From the NCBI GenBank assembly GCA_944391715.1, contig CALXUP010000003.1, positions 1-64,000 of the forward strand: a stretch of DNA of 64,000 bases, given 5' to 3'. Every line of letters starts with the position of its first letter. Positions within the stretch are counted from its first letter, which is position 1. The notes under the pieces were generated by a model that made no database searches, was not told where the DNA came from, and worked only from the letters and a program-made list of their open reading frames with translations. Both the position numbers and the translations under genes were made by a program. Positions 41,827 to 51,443 of this stretch are shown here, piece after piece. The DNA comes from an uncultured Alphaproteobacteria bacterium (GTDB lineage Bacteria; Pseudomonadota; Alphaproteobacteria; RF32; CAG-239).

Positions 41827-43416
41827 CTAATCATATGTACAACATGAAGGCTGAAAACCACCAAATGACGGACAACATGTACATGTAAAAGTAGGACACG
41901 TATTTTCTGCGCAATCCTGACCATCATAACTAACACAGTCGCGACAGCTTCCATTACTACAAATTTGCCAACTAGAACATTTCGATGATCCGCAAGAAGA
42001 ATAATAGGTAGTACCATTTCTTGTACAGGATTGCGAACCGACATTTTTACACTGTGAAGAACAACTTGAAGCCGTTACTGTATAATTACAACTAGATTTA
42101 CAATTATAGTAACAAGTTTTTCCACAAACGGTAGTTGTTGAACATGTCTGCCCACTGGGCTGTGAAGACTTATACCCCTTACTGGAGCAGGTATCAGTGC
42201 AACTGTCCTTGCAATTATAATAACAAGTTTTTCCGCAGACTGTTGTTGTCGAACAGGTTTGACCACTGGGTTTGGAAGAAGAATACCCCTTGCTTGCACA
42301 AGTATCGGTACAAGTTCCTCCGCCGGAACCGCCGGTATCATCGTCATCATTATTTACCGGAGCAGATTTACAGCTTTTACAAGCGGAACAACACGGGCAA
42401 TAAGACGCGCATCCGTAAGTGCAGCTGACGTGAGACGAGTGTGTACAAACCGGAGCAGATTCGCAAGAGGTACACTTACCGCAGGAGTTGTAAGAAGCAC
42501 AACCGTAAGAACAAGATTTTGAACTTACGGAACAATCCGTATTATATTGGCATTCATAACAACTGGAGCCGCATTCGGTAGAAGAAACCCGAACCTTGTC
42601 TTCGGTCGAAGAACAGGATACGGATTTAGAACCTGTCCGACAGGTATCGGAACAAGCATAACAAGACCCGCATTCGGAAGATCCGACATAAGAACCGGAA
42701 TAATAAGTTTCTCCGGAAGTACAGTCTTTACATCTGTAACAAGGCGTACCGCATTCGGTATATCCGGCCAGAGAGCCGGAATAGTTTTTAGAACCGGAAG
42801 AACAGGTATCGGAACAACAGCGGTAACAGGTATATCCGCAGGCATCGGTACCGGAGGCAGAACCGGTACAGTCAACGCCGTAGTTAGACGGACATCCGGA
42901 AGAGGGAGATGCGGTACAGCATTTACCATAAGAAGAATCCCACGGACAGCGGTTTGAAGTTGCATATAATCGTCCCGGAGAACAGGAGTTGACATAGCCT
43001 TGCTCACGACAAGCTCTCGGCCTGTCTTCCTTACATCCTTTATAATAAGGCTGTCCGTTCGGACATTGTTCATTCACAAAGGAGGGGAGAGAACAGGTTT
43101 GGGTGTTATATCCATTGTTCTTACACCAGGTCGCAGCGTCGCATTTCAGATAATGGTCGTCGCGGGAACAGGTTCCGACTTTGGCATAATATTGCGGACA
43201 TTCGCCGGAAGAATAATAGGTATATCCCTCTTTCTCGCAATACTCCGTGTCTTCATTGACGTTCATATTAAAATCGCCCTGCACGACGTCTTCATCCATA
43301 CAATCGGGCAGAAAGCAAATACCAGCAAAAGCGGAGGATGGGAGAAAGGCCAACAACGCGGTCAGACAAACCGCAGAATTAAGTTTCATGTGTAGCATAG
43401 TATTATAATTTCTCAT
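41827..43416 (-). CDS. Very cysteine-rich secreted repeat protein
   Basis: 529 residues from ATG 43416, which has GGGAGA 6 nt upstream; other in-frame ATGs lie up- and downstream. The signal ends in LLAFLPSSAFA. The mature part is built of Cys-, Ser- and Thr-rich modules (about one residue in six is Cys) with recurring SGSKNYSG, ECGSSCYEC and CASY..C units. Near the C-terminus one unit is tandemly doubled: TDTCASKGYSSSKPSGQTC then STTTVCGKTCYYNCK, repeated with few changes. An acidic NNDDDDTGGSGGG linker precedes it. No known fold is recognised; a disulfide-rich surface or matrix protein is inferred. Confidence 0.7.
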   Translation of the reverse strand: MRNYNTMLHMKLNSAVCLTALLAFLPSSAFAGICFLPDCMDEDVVQGDFNMNVNEDTEYCEKEGYTYYSSGECPQYYAKVGTCSRDDHYLKCDAATWCKNNGYNTQTCSLPSFVNEQCPNGQPYYKGCKEDRPRACREQGYVNSCSPGRLYATSNRCPWDSSYGKCCTASPSSGCPSNYGVDCTGSASGTDACGYTCYRCCSDTCSSGSKNYSGSLAGYTECGTPCYRCKDCTSGETYYSGSYVGSSECGSCYACSDTCRTGSKSVSCSSTEDKVRVSSTECGSSCYECQYNTDCSVSSKSCSYGCASYNSCGKCTSCESAPVCTHSSHVSCTYGCASYCPCCSACKSCKSAPVNNDDDDTGGSGGGTCTDTCASKGYSSSKPSGQTCSTTTVCGKTCYYNCKDSCTDTCSSKGYKSSQPSGQTCSTTTVCGKTCYYNCKSSCNYTVTASSCSSQCKNVGSQSCTRNGTTYYSSCGSSKCSSWQICSNGSCRDCVSYDGQDCAENTCPTFTCTCCPSFGGFQPSCCTYD

Positions 43417-43588
43417 CGGCTTTCTCCCAAGCAAACGTGCTTGACCCGATCGGTTGTCAACATCGTACTCAAGCTTTCGCGTTGCTCTTTTCTTTTTTCC
43501 GAGCAGCATTGTGTTCAGAATGGTTAATAAAAATTCTTTTCTTTTTTGTTGTTCCTTGTACCGTCATCCCCGGTCTTTCTTTTCTTAT

Positions 43589-43675
43589 GTCATCCCCGGG
43601 CTTGACCCGGGGATCCAAGTCAAATAAATCAGCTTTATTGTCATTCTGGATTCTCGGGTCAAGCCCGAGAATGAC
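43589..43675. repeat. Paired palindromic repeat (REP-like), copy 2
   Basis: GTCATCCCCGGGCTTGACCC... at 43589-43616 and the inverted mate ending GGGTCAAGCCCGAGAATGAC at 43648-43675. It is almost the same as 1263-1348 including the spacer start AAGTCAA. The surrounding 43417-43830 holds no gene that I can support. Confidence 0.85.
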
Positions 43676-43827
43676 ACAGAATAAACAAGCCATTCGGAGA
43701 TGGCAGGAGACGTGGACGCCGCTCCGAAACAACTCTTCGGAATAACATCAAGACTATTATAACACAGTAAAGCTTGCCTGTCAAGTATTATTGAAAAACA
43801 GGGGGAGGATTTTGGCTAGAGAATAAT

Positions 43828-43861
43828 AAAAAAAAACTCCATAATCAAATTTTATGGAGTT
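43828..43861 (-). terminator. Terminator after the small lipoprotein gene
   Basis: AACTCCATAA and TTATGGAGTT, with a run of T on the minus strand. Confidence 0.75.
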
Positions 43862-43880
43862 CAAAATAAAAAATACTACT

Positions 43881-44042
43881 CTACCACGGCACGCCGTTTA
43901 CGCAGCGGTCAGGATGTTCCTGACAAAAACCTTCCTGATTCTCGCCCATATTATATAATTTCTGCCGCTCCTCCGGAAAATCTCCCACAGTTAAGGTACA
44001 GGCATTAAGAAACAATATCACAAATAAAATAAACTTTTTCAT
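43881..44042 (-). CDS. Small lipoprotein
   Basis: 53 residues (MKKFILFVILFLNACTLTVGDF...). The lipobox FLNAC predicts a lipidated Cys at residue 15. The mature part is about 39 residues, with NMGENQEGFCQEHPDRCVNGVPW at the end; the two other Cys may form a disulfide. GGCGGA lies before ATG 44042. It follows a small membrane protein gene by 9 nt on the same strand, and its own terminator follows. Function unknown. Confidence 0.7.
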   Translation of the reverse strand: MKKFILFVILFLNACTLTVGDFPEERQKLYNMGENQEGFCQEHPDRCVNGVPW

Positions 44043-44051
44043 ATTTTCCGC

Positions 44052-44420
44052 CTAAAACACTGTCATTACGGCATAAATCGCCAGAACAATCGTCAGTAAC
44101 CGGGCAATTCCGCTCAACCAGCGGCTGCGTTCATAAGCTGCTGCAGCCCGCCAGATGCCCACAATCACGTTCAGCAAATAAAAAATCCAGACCAGAATAA
44201 TCGTAATATAACACAACGTCCATAAAATCGCCATCGTATCCGGAGTCAGCAGGCTGAAATTTTTGGTATAATAAGTCAGCAAATCCGTTGTATGGGTCTG
44301 CCGTACCAAAAGTTTCTCAAAAATTTTAACGGCAAAAGTAAGCAACGCTCCGTATAAAACGCCGAACTTCCATAACGTTACGCCGAGAGACAATTCGCCG
44401 GCACGCATTTTTTTAAACAT
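44052..44420 (-). CDS. Small polytopic membrane protein of unknown function
   Basis: 122 residues from ATG 44420 (MFKKMRAGELSLGVTLWKFG); AAGGA lies 8 nt upstream, which favours it over earlier ATGs. Three hydrophobic segments: VTLWKFGVLYGALLTFAVKI, MAILWTLCYITIILVWIFYLL and IARLLTIVLAIYAVMTVF. No family recognised with certainty. It forms a pair with the lipoprotein gene downstream. Confidence 0.65.
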   Translation of the reverse strand: MFKKMRAGELSLGVTLWKFGVLYGALLTFAVKIFEKLLVRQTHTTDLLTYYTKNFSLLTPDTMAILWTLCYITIILVWIFYLLNVIVGIWRAAAAYERSRWLSGIARLLTIVLAIYAVMTVF

Positions 44421-44521
44421 TTTTTCCATCCTTTTCAGTTCAAGATACATTATTGTTACCGCGCCGGCAACAGTTGACAAGTTTTTTGTTGCACTTATAC
44501 GCAAATCTGCATTGAACACGC

Positions 44522-44549
44522 AAAAAAACGGGAGAATTTCTCCCGTTTC
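44522..44549 (-). terminator. Terminator after sdaA
   Basis: AAACGGGAGAA and TTCTCCCGTTT, T-run on the minus strand. Confidence 0.8.
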
Positions 44550-45932
44550 TTAACAATTAGCATGGTTCACGGCCAACCCGCCCAAAGACGTTTCTTTATA
44601 TTTATTGTTCATATCCCGACCGGTATCAAACATTGTCTTAATCACACTGTCCAGTGATACAATATGGTGCCCGTCGCCTTTCATTGCCAGGCGGGCGGCA
44701 TTAACCGCTTTAACCGCACCCATAGCATTGCGCTCGATACACGGCACCTGAACCAGACCGCCGATCGGGTCACAGGTCAGTCCCAGATTATGCTCCATAG
44801 CAATTTCGGCGGCGTTTTCAATCTGCTTGTTGGTTCCACCCATGGCCGCCGCCAGACCGGCCGCCGCCATTGAACAGGCAACACCGACCTCACCCTGGCA
44901 GCCGACTTCCGCCCCGGAAATCGAGGCATTTGTCCGATACAGACTGCAAATAGCCGATGCCGTCAGCAAAAATTTGATAGTTCCCTCTTCCACGCTGTTT
45001 TCCGACTTTTTGCAGGCAATGCGCTCAAAATAACGCATCACGGCAGGAATAATCCCGGCCGAACCCATTGTCGGCGCCGTCACAATCTGCCCGCCGGAAG
45101 CATTTTCCTCCGCCACGGCAAAACCCCAAAGATTAAGCCAATCTATAATCATCAACGGGTCATAATCATTATTCAAAAACTTTTCCTGCAATCGTTTGGC
45201 AATTTCCGGAGCCTTCCTTGGCAGGTTCAGTCCGCCCGGCAAAATTCCTTCCGTCCGCATACCGCGCTCCAGCGATGCCTGCATCACCCTGTCGATTTTT
45301 TCAATCTGCGTCAAAACCTTTTCTCTGCCGAACAAAGCCGTTTCATTGGCCATCACCAGCTCGGCAATACTCAGATTATGCTTGTCGCACAAGGCTATCA
45401 GCTCCGCACAGGTATCAAAATTATAAGGCACGTTATACGGCTCCCGTTCGATTCGACGTTTGACTTCGTCTTTTCGGGCAACCGTACCGCCGCCGACTGA
45501 AAAATACGTTTCTTCCAAAAGCAGACGCCCGTCTTTGTCAAAAGCCCTAAACGTCATACCGTTGGAATGTTCCGGCAAGAAGGTTTGCTTATCAAAAATC
45601 ACATCCCTGTCCAACTCAAAATCTATCGCTTTTTCCTGCGCCAGGTGCAAGATTTTATCCCTTTGCACCGCCACGACATAAGGCTTTTCCGGATCAATCG
45701 CTTCGGCCTCCAGCGCCATCAGACCATAAATAATGGCCTTAACCGTTCCGTGCCCTTCCCCGGTCAGCGCCAAAGAACCGTACAGTGTTGTCTCCACCCG
45801 GCTGACCTTGCCGAAAACCTCATTGGCTTTCAGATTCTCAACATATCTTTTGGCGGCGCGCATCGGGCCGACGGTATGTGAACTCGACGGGCCGACCCCA
45901 ATCGAGAAAATCTCAAAAAAGCTGTAATACAT
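44550..45932 (-). CDS. sdaA: L-serine ammonia-lyase, iron-sulfur type
   Basis: 460 residues, the single-chain proteobacterial form with beta and alpha domains. Deaminates L-serine to pyruvate. [22 protein letters not shown] opens the beta domain; in the alpha domain the cluster cysteines are in [17 protein letters not shown] and [19 protein letters not shown]. It precedes a terminator. Upstream lie a peptidase and a MEMO-like gene on the same strand with short gaps, so a longer transcript is possible. Confidence 0.95.
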   Translation of the reverse strand: MYYSFFEIFSIGVGPSSSHTVGPMRAAKRYVENLKANEVFGKVSRVETTLYGSLALTGEGHGTVKAIIYGLMALEAEAIDPEKPYVVAVQRDKILHLAQEKAIDFELDRDVIFDKQTFLPEHSNGMTFRAFDKDGRLLLEETYFSVGGGTVARKDEVKRRIEREPYNVPYNFDTCAELIALCDKHNLSIAELVMANETALFGREKVLTQIEKIDRVMQASLERGMRTEGILPGGLNLPRKAPEIAKRLQEKFLNNDYDPLMIIDWLNLWGFAVAEENASGGQIVTAPTMGSAGIIPAVMRYFERIACKKSENSVEEGTIKFLLTASAICSLYRTNASISGAEVGCQGEVGVACSMAAAGLAAAMGGTNKQIENAAEIAMEHNLGLTCDPIGGLVQVPCIERNAMGAVKAVNAARLAMKGDGHHIVSLDSVIKTMFDTGRDMNNKYKETSLGGLAVNHANC

Positions 45933-45940
45933 TCAGTCCT

Positions 45941-47656
45941 CTAAAAAAACATCTTGATATCTTTATACGGTTTTACCCCGAGTTCGGCATGAACCGCGGC
46001 AATTTTCTGCGAAACCTCGCTCCAGTTGCTGTAACGGTCAATAAATTCCTTCGCCTTTTGCGGAGACATGGAAAGCTGAACCGCTACCGTATCCTCAAGC
46101 AATTGATTCATCACCACGGGAAAACGTTCAAAATCTATATGCAGTTTCATATCTTCGTCAAATGAAATCGCTTTATTTTCCAACAGATAATTCAGCTCAA
46201 TCAGCTCCGCCACCCGGTGCGGCAGGGAAAGCTGCGGTTTAGCCTTGCCAAACAGGCGATAGACCACATGCGTTACATAAATCTTCTTCAGCGTTTCGGC
46301 ATCAATCACGCCGGATTTGACATATTCCGGCATAAAAGCAATGGAAACCACATCGGCTTTATGCTCCTCAATAATATGCTTATACTGCCCCAAAGCGGTT
46401 TGATACCTGCTGTCCGGCCCCAAAGAATGTCCGTTTTCGTGCCCGATGACAAACAGATGATCCGTTTCGGGGTCAAAATACTTATGCAGCTCCGGAGCAA
46501 CCAACCTTTCCAGCAGTTTCTTATTTTTTTCCTTATCCACACTCATCCTGACCTGACGGTGATATACGTTCCGCCGCCCGCCTCCGGTTTTAATCGCCAG
46601 CTTGTCATTATTCGGCAGATTTTGTGCCGTCGTAATCCCGCCGCGGCATTGGGCATAATCCCCGGTCAGCGCGGCCAAATCCACGTCTACCATTGTCTGC
46701 TTAATATCGTCGCTTTTGTTGATATTTTGCTCATAACGATCGGCAAACGGCATCTTTTTCGCCAGTTCCTTCATCTGGTCTTTGAACTTCAGCAAAAGTT
46801 CCGTCCCCGCTTTATTAACGATTCCGACGCGGATTCCGAGCATATCTTTGGAATTGACTTCAATATTATGTTTGTTGATAAGCGCCATCAGCTCTTCATT
46901 TTCAAATACGCTCGGCGTAATGGCATCATCATAGCACTCCCGCCCGAGGGTAAACTCCAGAGCACTGCCCTGCAAAACCGCCCAATGCTTGTCGGCCAGC
47001 ATATCCATATCCTCGTTATTCTGAATCAGAGCCTGAGCCTGCCAGCCGAGGAAATCCTTAAAAGCCTCGTCTGTTGTATAATGTGCCGCCACTTCCAGCT
47101 CATTGGCAATGGCCGAAAAGGCTTTGGCAAAATATTCCGTATAATCTATCGCTTTCAGCTCGGAACCGTTCCGACGCACCATCGTCCGCGCGCTCAAAAT
47201 CTTTCGGACCTCGTCAGCCTTTCCGTCTTCCAGCATTTTTTTGATAATTGTATGAAATTCCGCCACCGTCAAATCTGTCGGATAAAAATTACGCCCGGGC
47301 AGTCCGGAAATCCCTTTAAATATCTCCACCGGTTTGGCATCAATGCCGTTCAGCCCTTCCACACCGTTTAATGAACGAAACAGCCGCAGAGCCTTTGCGG
47401 CATAAGAGCTGGTTGTAGCCGCCTCTTCCAAAGCCTTCCGCTGAGCAATATTCATATGGTGATCTTGTTCCTGAGAAACCTCATTCATAATCTTTGCCGC
47501 CGCAACCAGGTGTCTCAAAGCCTTCTGGTCGCCTTCCGGCAAAGCTTTGTAGCCTTCAAAATTTTCATCAATCAAAACAACCGGCAGCATCTGCTCGTTC
47601 AGCATCTTGTCCAATTCGGCTTCGCTGTAAGCAATTTCGTAACCGTTAATTTCCAT
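45941..47656 (-). CDS. Zinc metallopeptidase, M49 (dipeptidyl-peptidase III)-like
   Basis: 571 residues, no signal peptide. The zinc site reads VIGHENGHSLG (around residue 402-412; H-E-x-x-H) with the third ligand in IIEEHKADVVSI about 25-30 residues later (E-E-x-x-A-D), the layout of M49 enzymes. Most M49 members have six residues (HExxGH); a five-residue version is known from bacterial relatives. Expected activity: removal of dipeptides from short peptides in the cytosol. The start overlaps the stop of the MEMO-AMMECR1 gene by 11 nt, so the two are translated together. Confidence 0.75.
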   Translation of the reverse strand: MEINGYEIAYSEAELDKMLNEQMLPVVLIDENFEGYKALPEGDQKALRHLVAAAKIMNEVSQEQDHHMNIAQRKALEEAATTSSYAAKALRLFRSLNGVEGLNGIDAKPVEIFKGISGLPGRNFYPTDLTVAEFHTIIKKMLEDGKADEVRKILSARTMVRRNGSELKAIDYTEYFAKAFSAIANELEVAAHYTTDEAFKDFLGWQAQALIQNNEDMDMLADKHWAVLQGSALEFTLGRECYDDAITPSVFENEELMALINKHNIEVNSKDMLGIRVGIVNKAGTELLLKFKDQMKELAKKMPFADRYEQNINKSDDIKQTMVDVDLAALTGDYAQCRGGITTAQNLPNNDKLAIKTGGGRRNVYHRQVRMSVDKEKNKKLLERLVAPELHKYFDPETDHLFVIGHENGHSLGPDSRYQTALGQYKHIIEEHKADVVSIAFMPEYVKSGVIDAETLKKIYVTHVVYRLFGKAKPQLSLPHRVAELIELNYLLENKAISFDEDMKLHIDFERFPVVMNQLLEDTVAVQLSMSPQKAKEFIDRYSNWSEVSQKIAAVHAELGVKPYKDIKMFF

Positions 47657-49205
47657 TTTTCTTAATCTCCACTGTTCTAAAACGATAAGCTTTCAATTTA
47701 TCAGACCAATAAGTCGGGCTCATGCCGGCCTTTAGTTTCAACTGGGTCAAAAACTCTCTTTTATCGGAAAACTCCTGCCACATGGAAGGCAAAAACAGCC
47801 CCTGCCGATTGCCGTCGCGCAGAACGATTCCGTCAATACCGGGTTTCATAACCGCCAACAATCCTTCTTCATCTTTAAAATCCAAACGTTCATAATCCGT
47901 CAAAAATGTAATCCTGATTTCCAAATCCGCCAGTTCTTCCGGTTTTACGCTGTCAAAACGCACATCTTCCGAAGCCGCCGCCCGAACATGCTGCGCCACC
48001 TCAAGAGCAGCAGCCTGTTTGGCGCGCAAACTCCCGGATTCGCCCCTCATCGTTCCATGATTATACAGGCTGACAAACACCGCCGCCTTGTCAAACAATC
48101 TTTCCGGATATTCCCCGCGAGACGGTTTGTATTTTTTATGCCCGTTCAGCCATTCCGCCAAACTTTTATCGGCAATTTCAGTCAGAGCCGCACCATACTG
48201 CTGAACATAAAGACCAATGCTTTTTGCTTCCCGTTCAATCAGTGTCGGAAGCTCGTCTTTTTCCTCCTCTTTCTTTTCGCTCAGCCAAAGATCATATTTC
48301 CAGCTGGCTCTGATTTCTTCTTCCTGCCCGTCATTGGCATAACCGTCAATCAGCTGGGAAGACATCCGCATCTGCTTGGCATAATGCAGAGCCGTCTCAA
48401 TCCCGGCATCACCGCACGGCCGGCCGTCAGATACCGGAAGCGCTTCAAATCTTTTCTCTCCGTCTGCTTTTTTCTGCCGGTCATAATAGGTTGACAAATC
48501 AGCAAAGAAAATCAACAGCGTCGCATCGTCATACAAATATTGCTCTAAACCCGCCGACAGTTCCTGAGACGTGGCAGAACCATAAATAACCGGCACCACC
48601 GAAAAATGCGGATTAATCTTTTGCAAAAAGAATAAATGTTTTTTCCAATATTCCCGTCCGGCAAACGCCTGATTTCCCGCTTTCCAGCCGTTCGAGAACA
48701 TTCCCTGCACAATCTTTTCGTTAACGGCAATATTGCTGCCGGCAGAAAGCTTTATATTATCAAAAAGCGGCAGCCAGATCCCGGCCGTTTTTTCATCGCA
48801 AGCCGGAATCAGCATAATCACATTTCTAAACTTCTTTCCGGACTGAGCAAGTTCCCAATAAGCCTTTGCCGTAACCGTCGCTGAATATTTATAACCTTCC
48901 TGCGGCACAATCAAAATTTTCGGAAATTTGTTCTGCCTCTTATATCCGGAGCCGAAATAATAACCGGTATCCAATCCGGCATCCTGCGCTTTTTCCAGAT
49001 AAAACCAGCTGGCGACTGCAGGAAGTTCATATTTCTCAAGCTCATCATACTGCGGCACATAATTATTCACCTTCTCGGCATTAGACGACAAATGGGCATA
49101 TAAAAAATCATAATTCAGCCACAAAAGCGCCGCCGCGGCAACACTCCAGAAAATATAATAAAATGCCCCGTGTTTTTTTACGTCTTCGTCCTTGTCAATA
49201 TTCAT
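47646..49205 (-). CDS. Membrane-anchored MEMO-like / AMMECR1 fusion protein with altered metal site
   Basis: 519 residues from ATG 49205 (SD GGGAAAG); a GTG at 49211 is an alternative. One N-terminal membrane segment (YYIFWSVAAAALLWLNYDFL). Residues ~95-300 resemble MEMO1: IVPQEGYKYSATVTAKAYWEL, IMLIPACDEKTAGIW, LIFFADLSTYY, PCGDAGIETAL. In usual MEMO these read PHAGY, GPxH and SDLSHY; here the three His are Q, C and T, while the Cys is kept. Residues ~330-515 are AMMECR1-like: GLYVQQYG, FVSLYNHGTMRGESGSL, DLEIRITFLTDYERLDF, GLFLPSMWQEF and YRFRTVEI. MEMO-AMMECR1-radical-SAM sets are known in bacteria and archaea; no radical SAM gene is seen here. Confidence 0.75.
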   Translation of the reverse strand: MNIDKDEDVKKHGAFYYIFWSVAAAALLWLNYDFLYAHLSSNAEKVNNYVPQYDELEKYELPAVASWFYLEKAQDAGLDTGYYFGSGYKRQNKFPKILIVPQEGYKYSATVTAKAYWELAQSGKKFRNVIMLIPACDEKTAGIWLPLFDNIKLSAGSNIAVNEKIVQGMFSNGWKAGNQAFAGREYWKKHLFFLQKINPHFSVVPVIYGSATSQELSAGLEQYLYDDATLLIFFADLSTYYDRQKKADGEKRFEALPVSDGRPCGDAGIETALHYAKQMRMSSQLIDGYANDGQEEEIRASWKYDLWLSEKKEEEKDELPTLIEREAKSIGLYVQQYGAALTEIADKSLAEWLNGHKKYKPSRGEYPERLFDKAAVFVSLYNHGTMRGESGSLRAKQAAALEVAQHVRAAASEDVRFDSVKPEELADLEIRITFLTDYERLDFKDEEGLLAVMKPGIDGIVLRDGNRQGLFLPSMWQEFSDKREFLTQLKLKAGMSPTYWSDKLKAYRFRTVEIKKNGN

Positions 49206-49271
49206 CTGCACAACTTTCCCGCCAAAAATCCGTCTTGCCGGATATTAAAGCATACCGGACTTAAAATTTTG

Positions 49272-49964
49272 CTAATTTTTACCGGTCAAAGCCGCATAAA
49301 AGTGCACAAAATCATCAAAATACCTGATCTCGTCCGGAAGCAGGGTTTCCGTCTGCCAGATATCTTCGCCGATTCTGACCGGCAGGGCATGAGCCGACCG
49401 GGCACAATCGCTGTCTTGCGGACTATCGCCGACCATCCAGACCAGCTCCGGCGAAATCTCCTGCGGAGCAAGATATCCGTCAAGAGCATAATAAAGATGT
49501 TCGGGATAAGGCTTGTCGCGTTTTGCCTCATGTCCGCAAACAACTTTCTCAAACATCTCCGGCTCAAACAAAAGCGGCAGTTCATAATCCAGCAACCGGC
49601 GGTCTTTATTGCTCATAATCATAATTTTAACCTGCCGGGACAACAAATAATCCAACACCTCCCGCACCCCGTCAAAGGTCGAAATCATCCCGGCAACGTT
49701 TTGCAAATAAACTTCGGCATAACGGGCATAAATTTCTTCTGCCCGGCTGCCGAAAAGATTGGGAAAATTGTCCCGGAAAGAAAGGCTGTTATCCCTCTTT
49801 TTACAAACTTCTTCCCAGCAGGGCAGCCCTTTTTCCGCCAGCACCTGTTGAATGGCATAAAGCAGCACGGGACGGCTTTTAGCCAGCGTATTGTCCCAGT
49901 CAAAAACCACAAAACGAACATTCCCGAGCGGCAGCGGTTTATTTCTCATCTCAAAATTTTCCAT
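49272..49964 (-). CDS. HAD-family phosphatase (phosphoglycolate phosphatase-like)
   Basis: 230 residues from ATG 49964 with GGGAGAG upstream; a start 15 codons earlier is less likely. Motif I VVFDWDNTLAKSRP (D-x-D), motif II IMIMSNKDR, the Lys in EAKRDKPYPEHL, and motif III VWMVGDSPQDSDCARSA make a complete HAD enzyme. Substrate unknown; phosphoglycolate or nucleotide monophosphate are typical in this group. Confidence 0.85.
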   Translation of the reverse strand: MENFEMRNKPLPLGNVRFVVFDWDNTLAKSRPVLLYAIQQVLAEKGLPCWEEVCKKRDNSLSFRDNFPNLFGSRAEEIYARYAEVYLQNVAGMISTFDGVREVLDYLLSRQVKIMIMSNKDRRLLDYELPLLFEPEMFEKVVCGHEAKRDKPYPEHLYYALDGYLAPQEISPELVWMVGDSPQDSDCARSAHALPVRIGEDIWQTETLLPDEIRYFDDFVHFYAALTGKN

Positions 49965-50016
49965 ATGTTGTTTCTCTCCCGGAAGTAATTGGTTTTTGCG
50001 TTTTTTCAAGATAACA

Positions 50017-50040
50017 ATAATGCCCGTTTCCGGGCATTAT
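50017..50040 (-). terminator. Hairpin downstream of serS (weak terminator)
   Basis: ATAATGCCCG and CGGGCATTAT around TTTC; only a poor T-run follows. Confidence 0.45.
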
Positions 50041-50065
50041 CTCGTCAAAAAAACGGCTCTGAAAC

Positions 50066-51346
50066 CTATCTCTTTTTCATCACTTTCATTCCGCCCATAT
50101 AAGGCTGCAGCTTTGCCGGAATATTGACCGAACCATCGGCATTCTGATGATTTTCCAGCAGCGGAACCAAAATGCGCGGCGTGGCGACACCGGTATTGTT
50201 CAGCGTATGCACAAACTTGACCTTGCCGTCAGCATTATCGCGATAACGCAAATTCGTCCGGCGGGCCTGCCAATCGGTAATGTTTGAACAGCTGTGCGTT
50301 TCGCGATAGCAGTTTTGCGTCGGAACCCAAGCCTCCAAATCATATTGGCGATACTTCGGCGCACCCATATCCCCGGTACAAACTTCCAAGACCTGATACG
50401 GCAGTTCCAAATCCTGCAAAACTTCTTCCGAAATGGCCAACAGTTTCTGGTGCCATTTTTCGCTCTCGTTAATATCGTTTTTGCAAATAACAAACTGCTC
50501 GGTCTTCATAAACTGGTGAACCCTGGTCAGTCCGCGGGTATCTTTTCCGGCAGCCCCGGCCTCGCGGCGAAAGCAGGGAGAAAAGCCGGCATACAAAATC
50601 GGCAGTTCGTTTTCAGTCAAAATCTCATCCGCCCGCAGCGAGTTCAAAATCAACTCGGCCGTTCCGGACAAATAAATATCATCTGCCGGCATATAATAAA
50701 TCTCATCGCGCGAAAAAGGCAGATACCCTTGCCCGTAAAGCGGACGCTCTTTGGAAATTGAAGGAACGGTAATAACGGTAAAACCGTTGGCCGAAAGCTT
50801 GTCAAGAACCATCATATGGATTGCCAGCTCCATCTTGGCCAAATCGTTCTTAATCGCATAAGTGCGCGCGCCGGAAACTTTTGCGATTCGCTCCATCTCG
50901 CTCCAGTCGTTAAGCTCCATCAGCTCAACATGGTCACGGGGCTTAAAGTCAAACTTTCTCGGCTCACCGACTTTACGGCGGACGACATTGCCGGAATCAT
51001 CCGGGCCGACCGGGCTTTGCGGGCTCGGCATATTCGGCATTCTGAGCATAATCTCGTCAAACTTGGCTTTAACGGCATCAAGCTCTTCCAACTCTTTTTT
51101 AAGTTCATCGCCAATCTCGCGGCTTTTGGCAATAATAGCCGGACGCTCTTCGGCTGATGCGGATTTAATGGCATTACTGAGTTTGTTTTTCTCTTCTGAT
51201 TTTGCCTGGGAAGAAGTCTTGAGCTTGTTCATCTCAAGATACAGCTTTTCCAGCTCGTCCAGGCTGATGGTCTTGCCATAGCCCTTTTTATCAAGCCCTT
51301 CCTGAATAAGCGGCTTGTTTTCAATAATGTATTTTATATCCAACAT
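50066..51346 (-). CDS. serS: Seryl-tRNA synthetase
   Basis: 426 residues, normal bacterial length. N-terminal coiled-coil arm (residues 25-105), then the class II core: FTVITVPSI, LILNSLRADEIL, motif 2 FSPCFRREAGAAGKDTRGLTRVHQF, EVCTGDMGAPKYRQYDLEAWVP and motif 3 LNNTGVATPRILVPLLENHQ. Confidence 0.97.
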   Translation of the reverse strand: MLDIKYIIENKPLIQEGLDKKGYGKTISLDELEKLYLEMNKLKTSSQAKSEEKNKLSNAIKSASAEERPAIIAKSREIGDELKKELEELDAVKAKFDEIMLRMPNMPSPQSPVGPDDSGNVVRRKVGEPRKFDFKPRDHVELMELNDWSEMERIAKVSGARTYAIKNDLAKMELAIHMMVLDKLSANGFTVITVPSISKERPLYGQGYLPFSRDEIYYMPADDIYLSGTAELILNSLRADEILTENELPILYAGFSPCFRREAGAAGKDTRGLTRVHQFMKTEQFVICKNDINESEKWHQKLLAISEEVLQDLELPYQVLEVCTGDMGAPKYRQYDLEAWVPTQNCYRETHSCSNITDWQARRTNLRYRDNADGKVKFVHTLNNTGVATPRILVPLLENHQNADGSVNIPAKLQPYMGGMKVMKKR

Positions 51347-51443
51347 CTTTAAAACGTCCTAATTTTTTAATTGATTTTATCCTTGTGGTAGAGTATCAAT
51401 TTTACAAATAAATACAACATAAAAATTCAGGATATATACGAAA

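Noticed and set aside
42080-42330. Possible CRISPR-like spaced repeats
   Set aside because: The regular repeats encode the doubled Cys module; spacing and reading frame match protein repeats. No CRISPR array or cas gene is seen in the window.
42075-43073. Several long frames opposite to or out of phase with the Cys-rich gene
   Set aside because: Repeat-driven low-complexity shadows (runs such as ITRTGIGT); only the Cys-rich frame has a signal peptide and SD.
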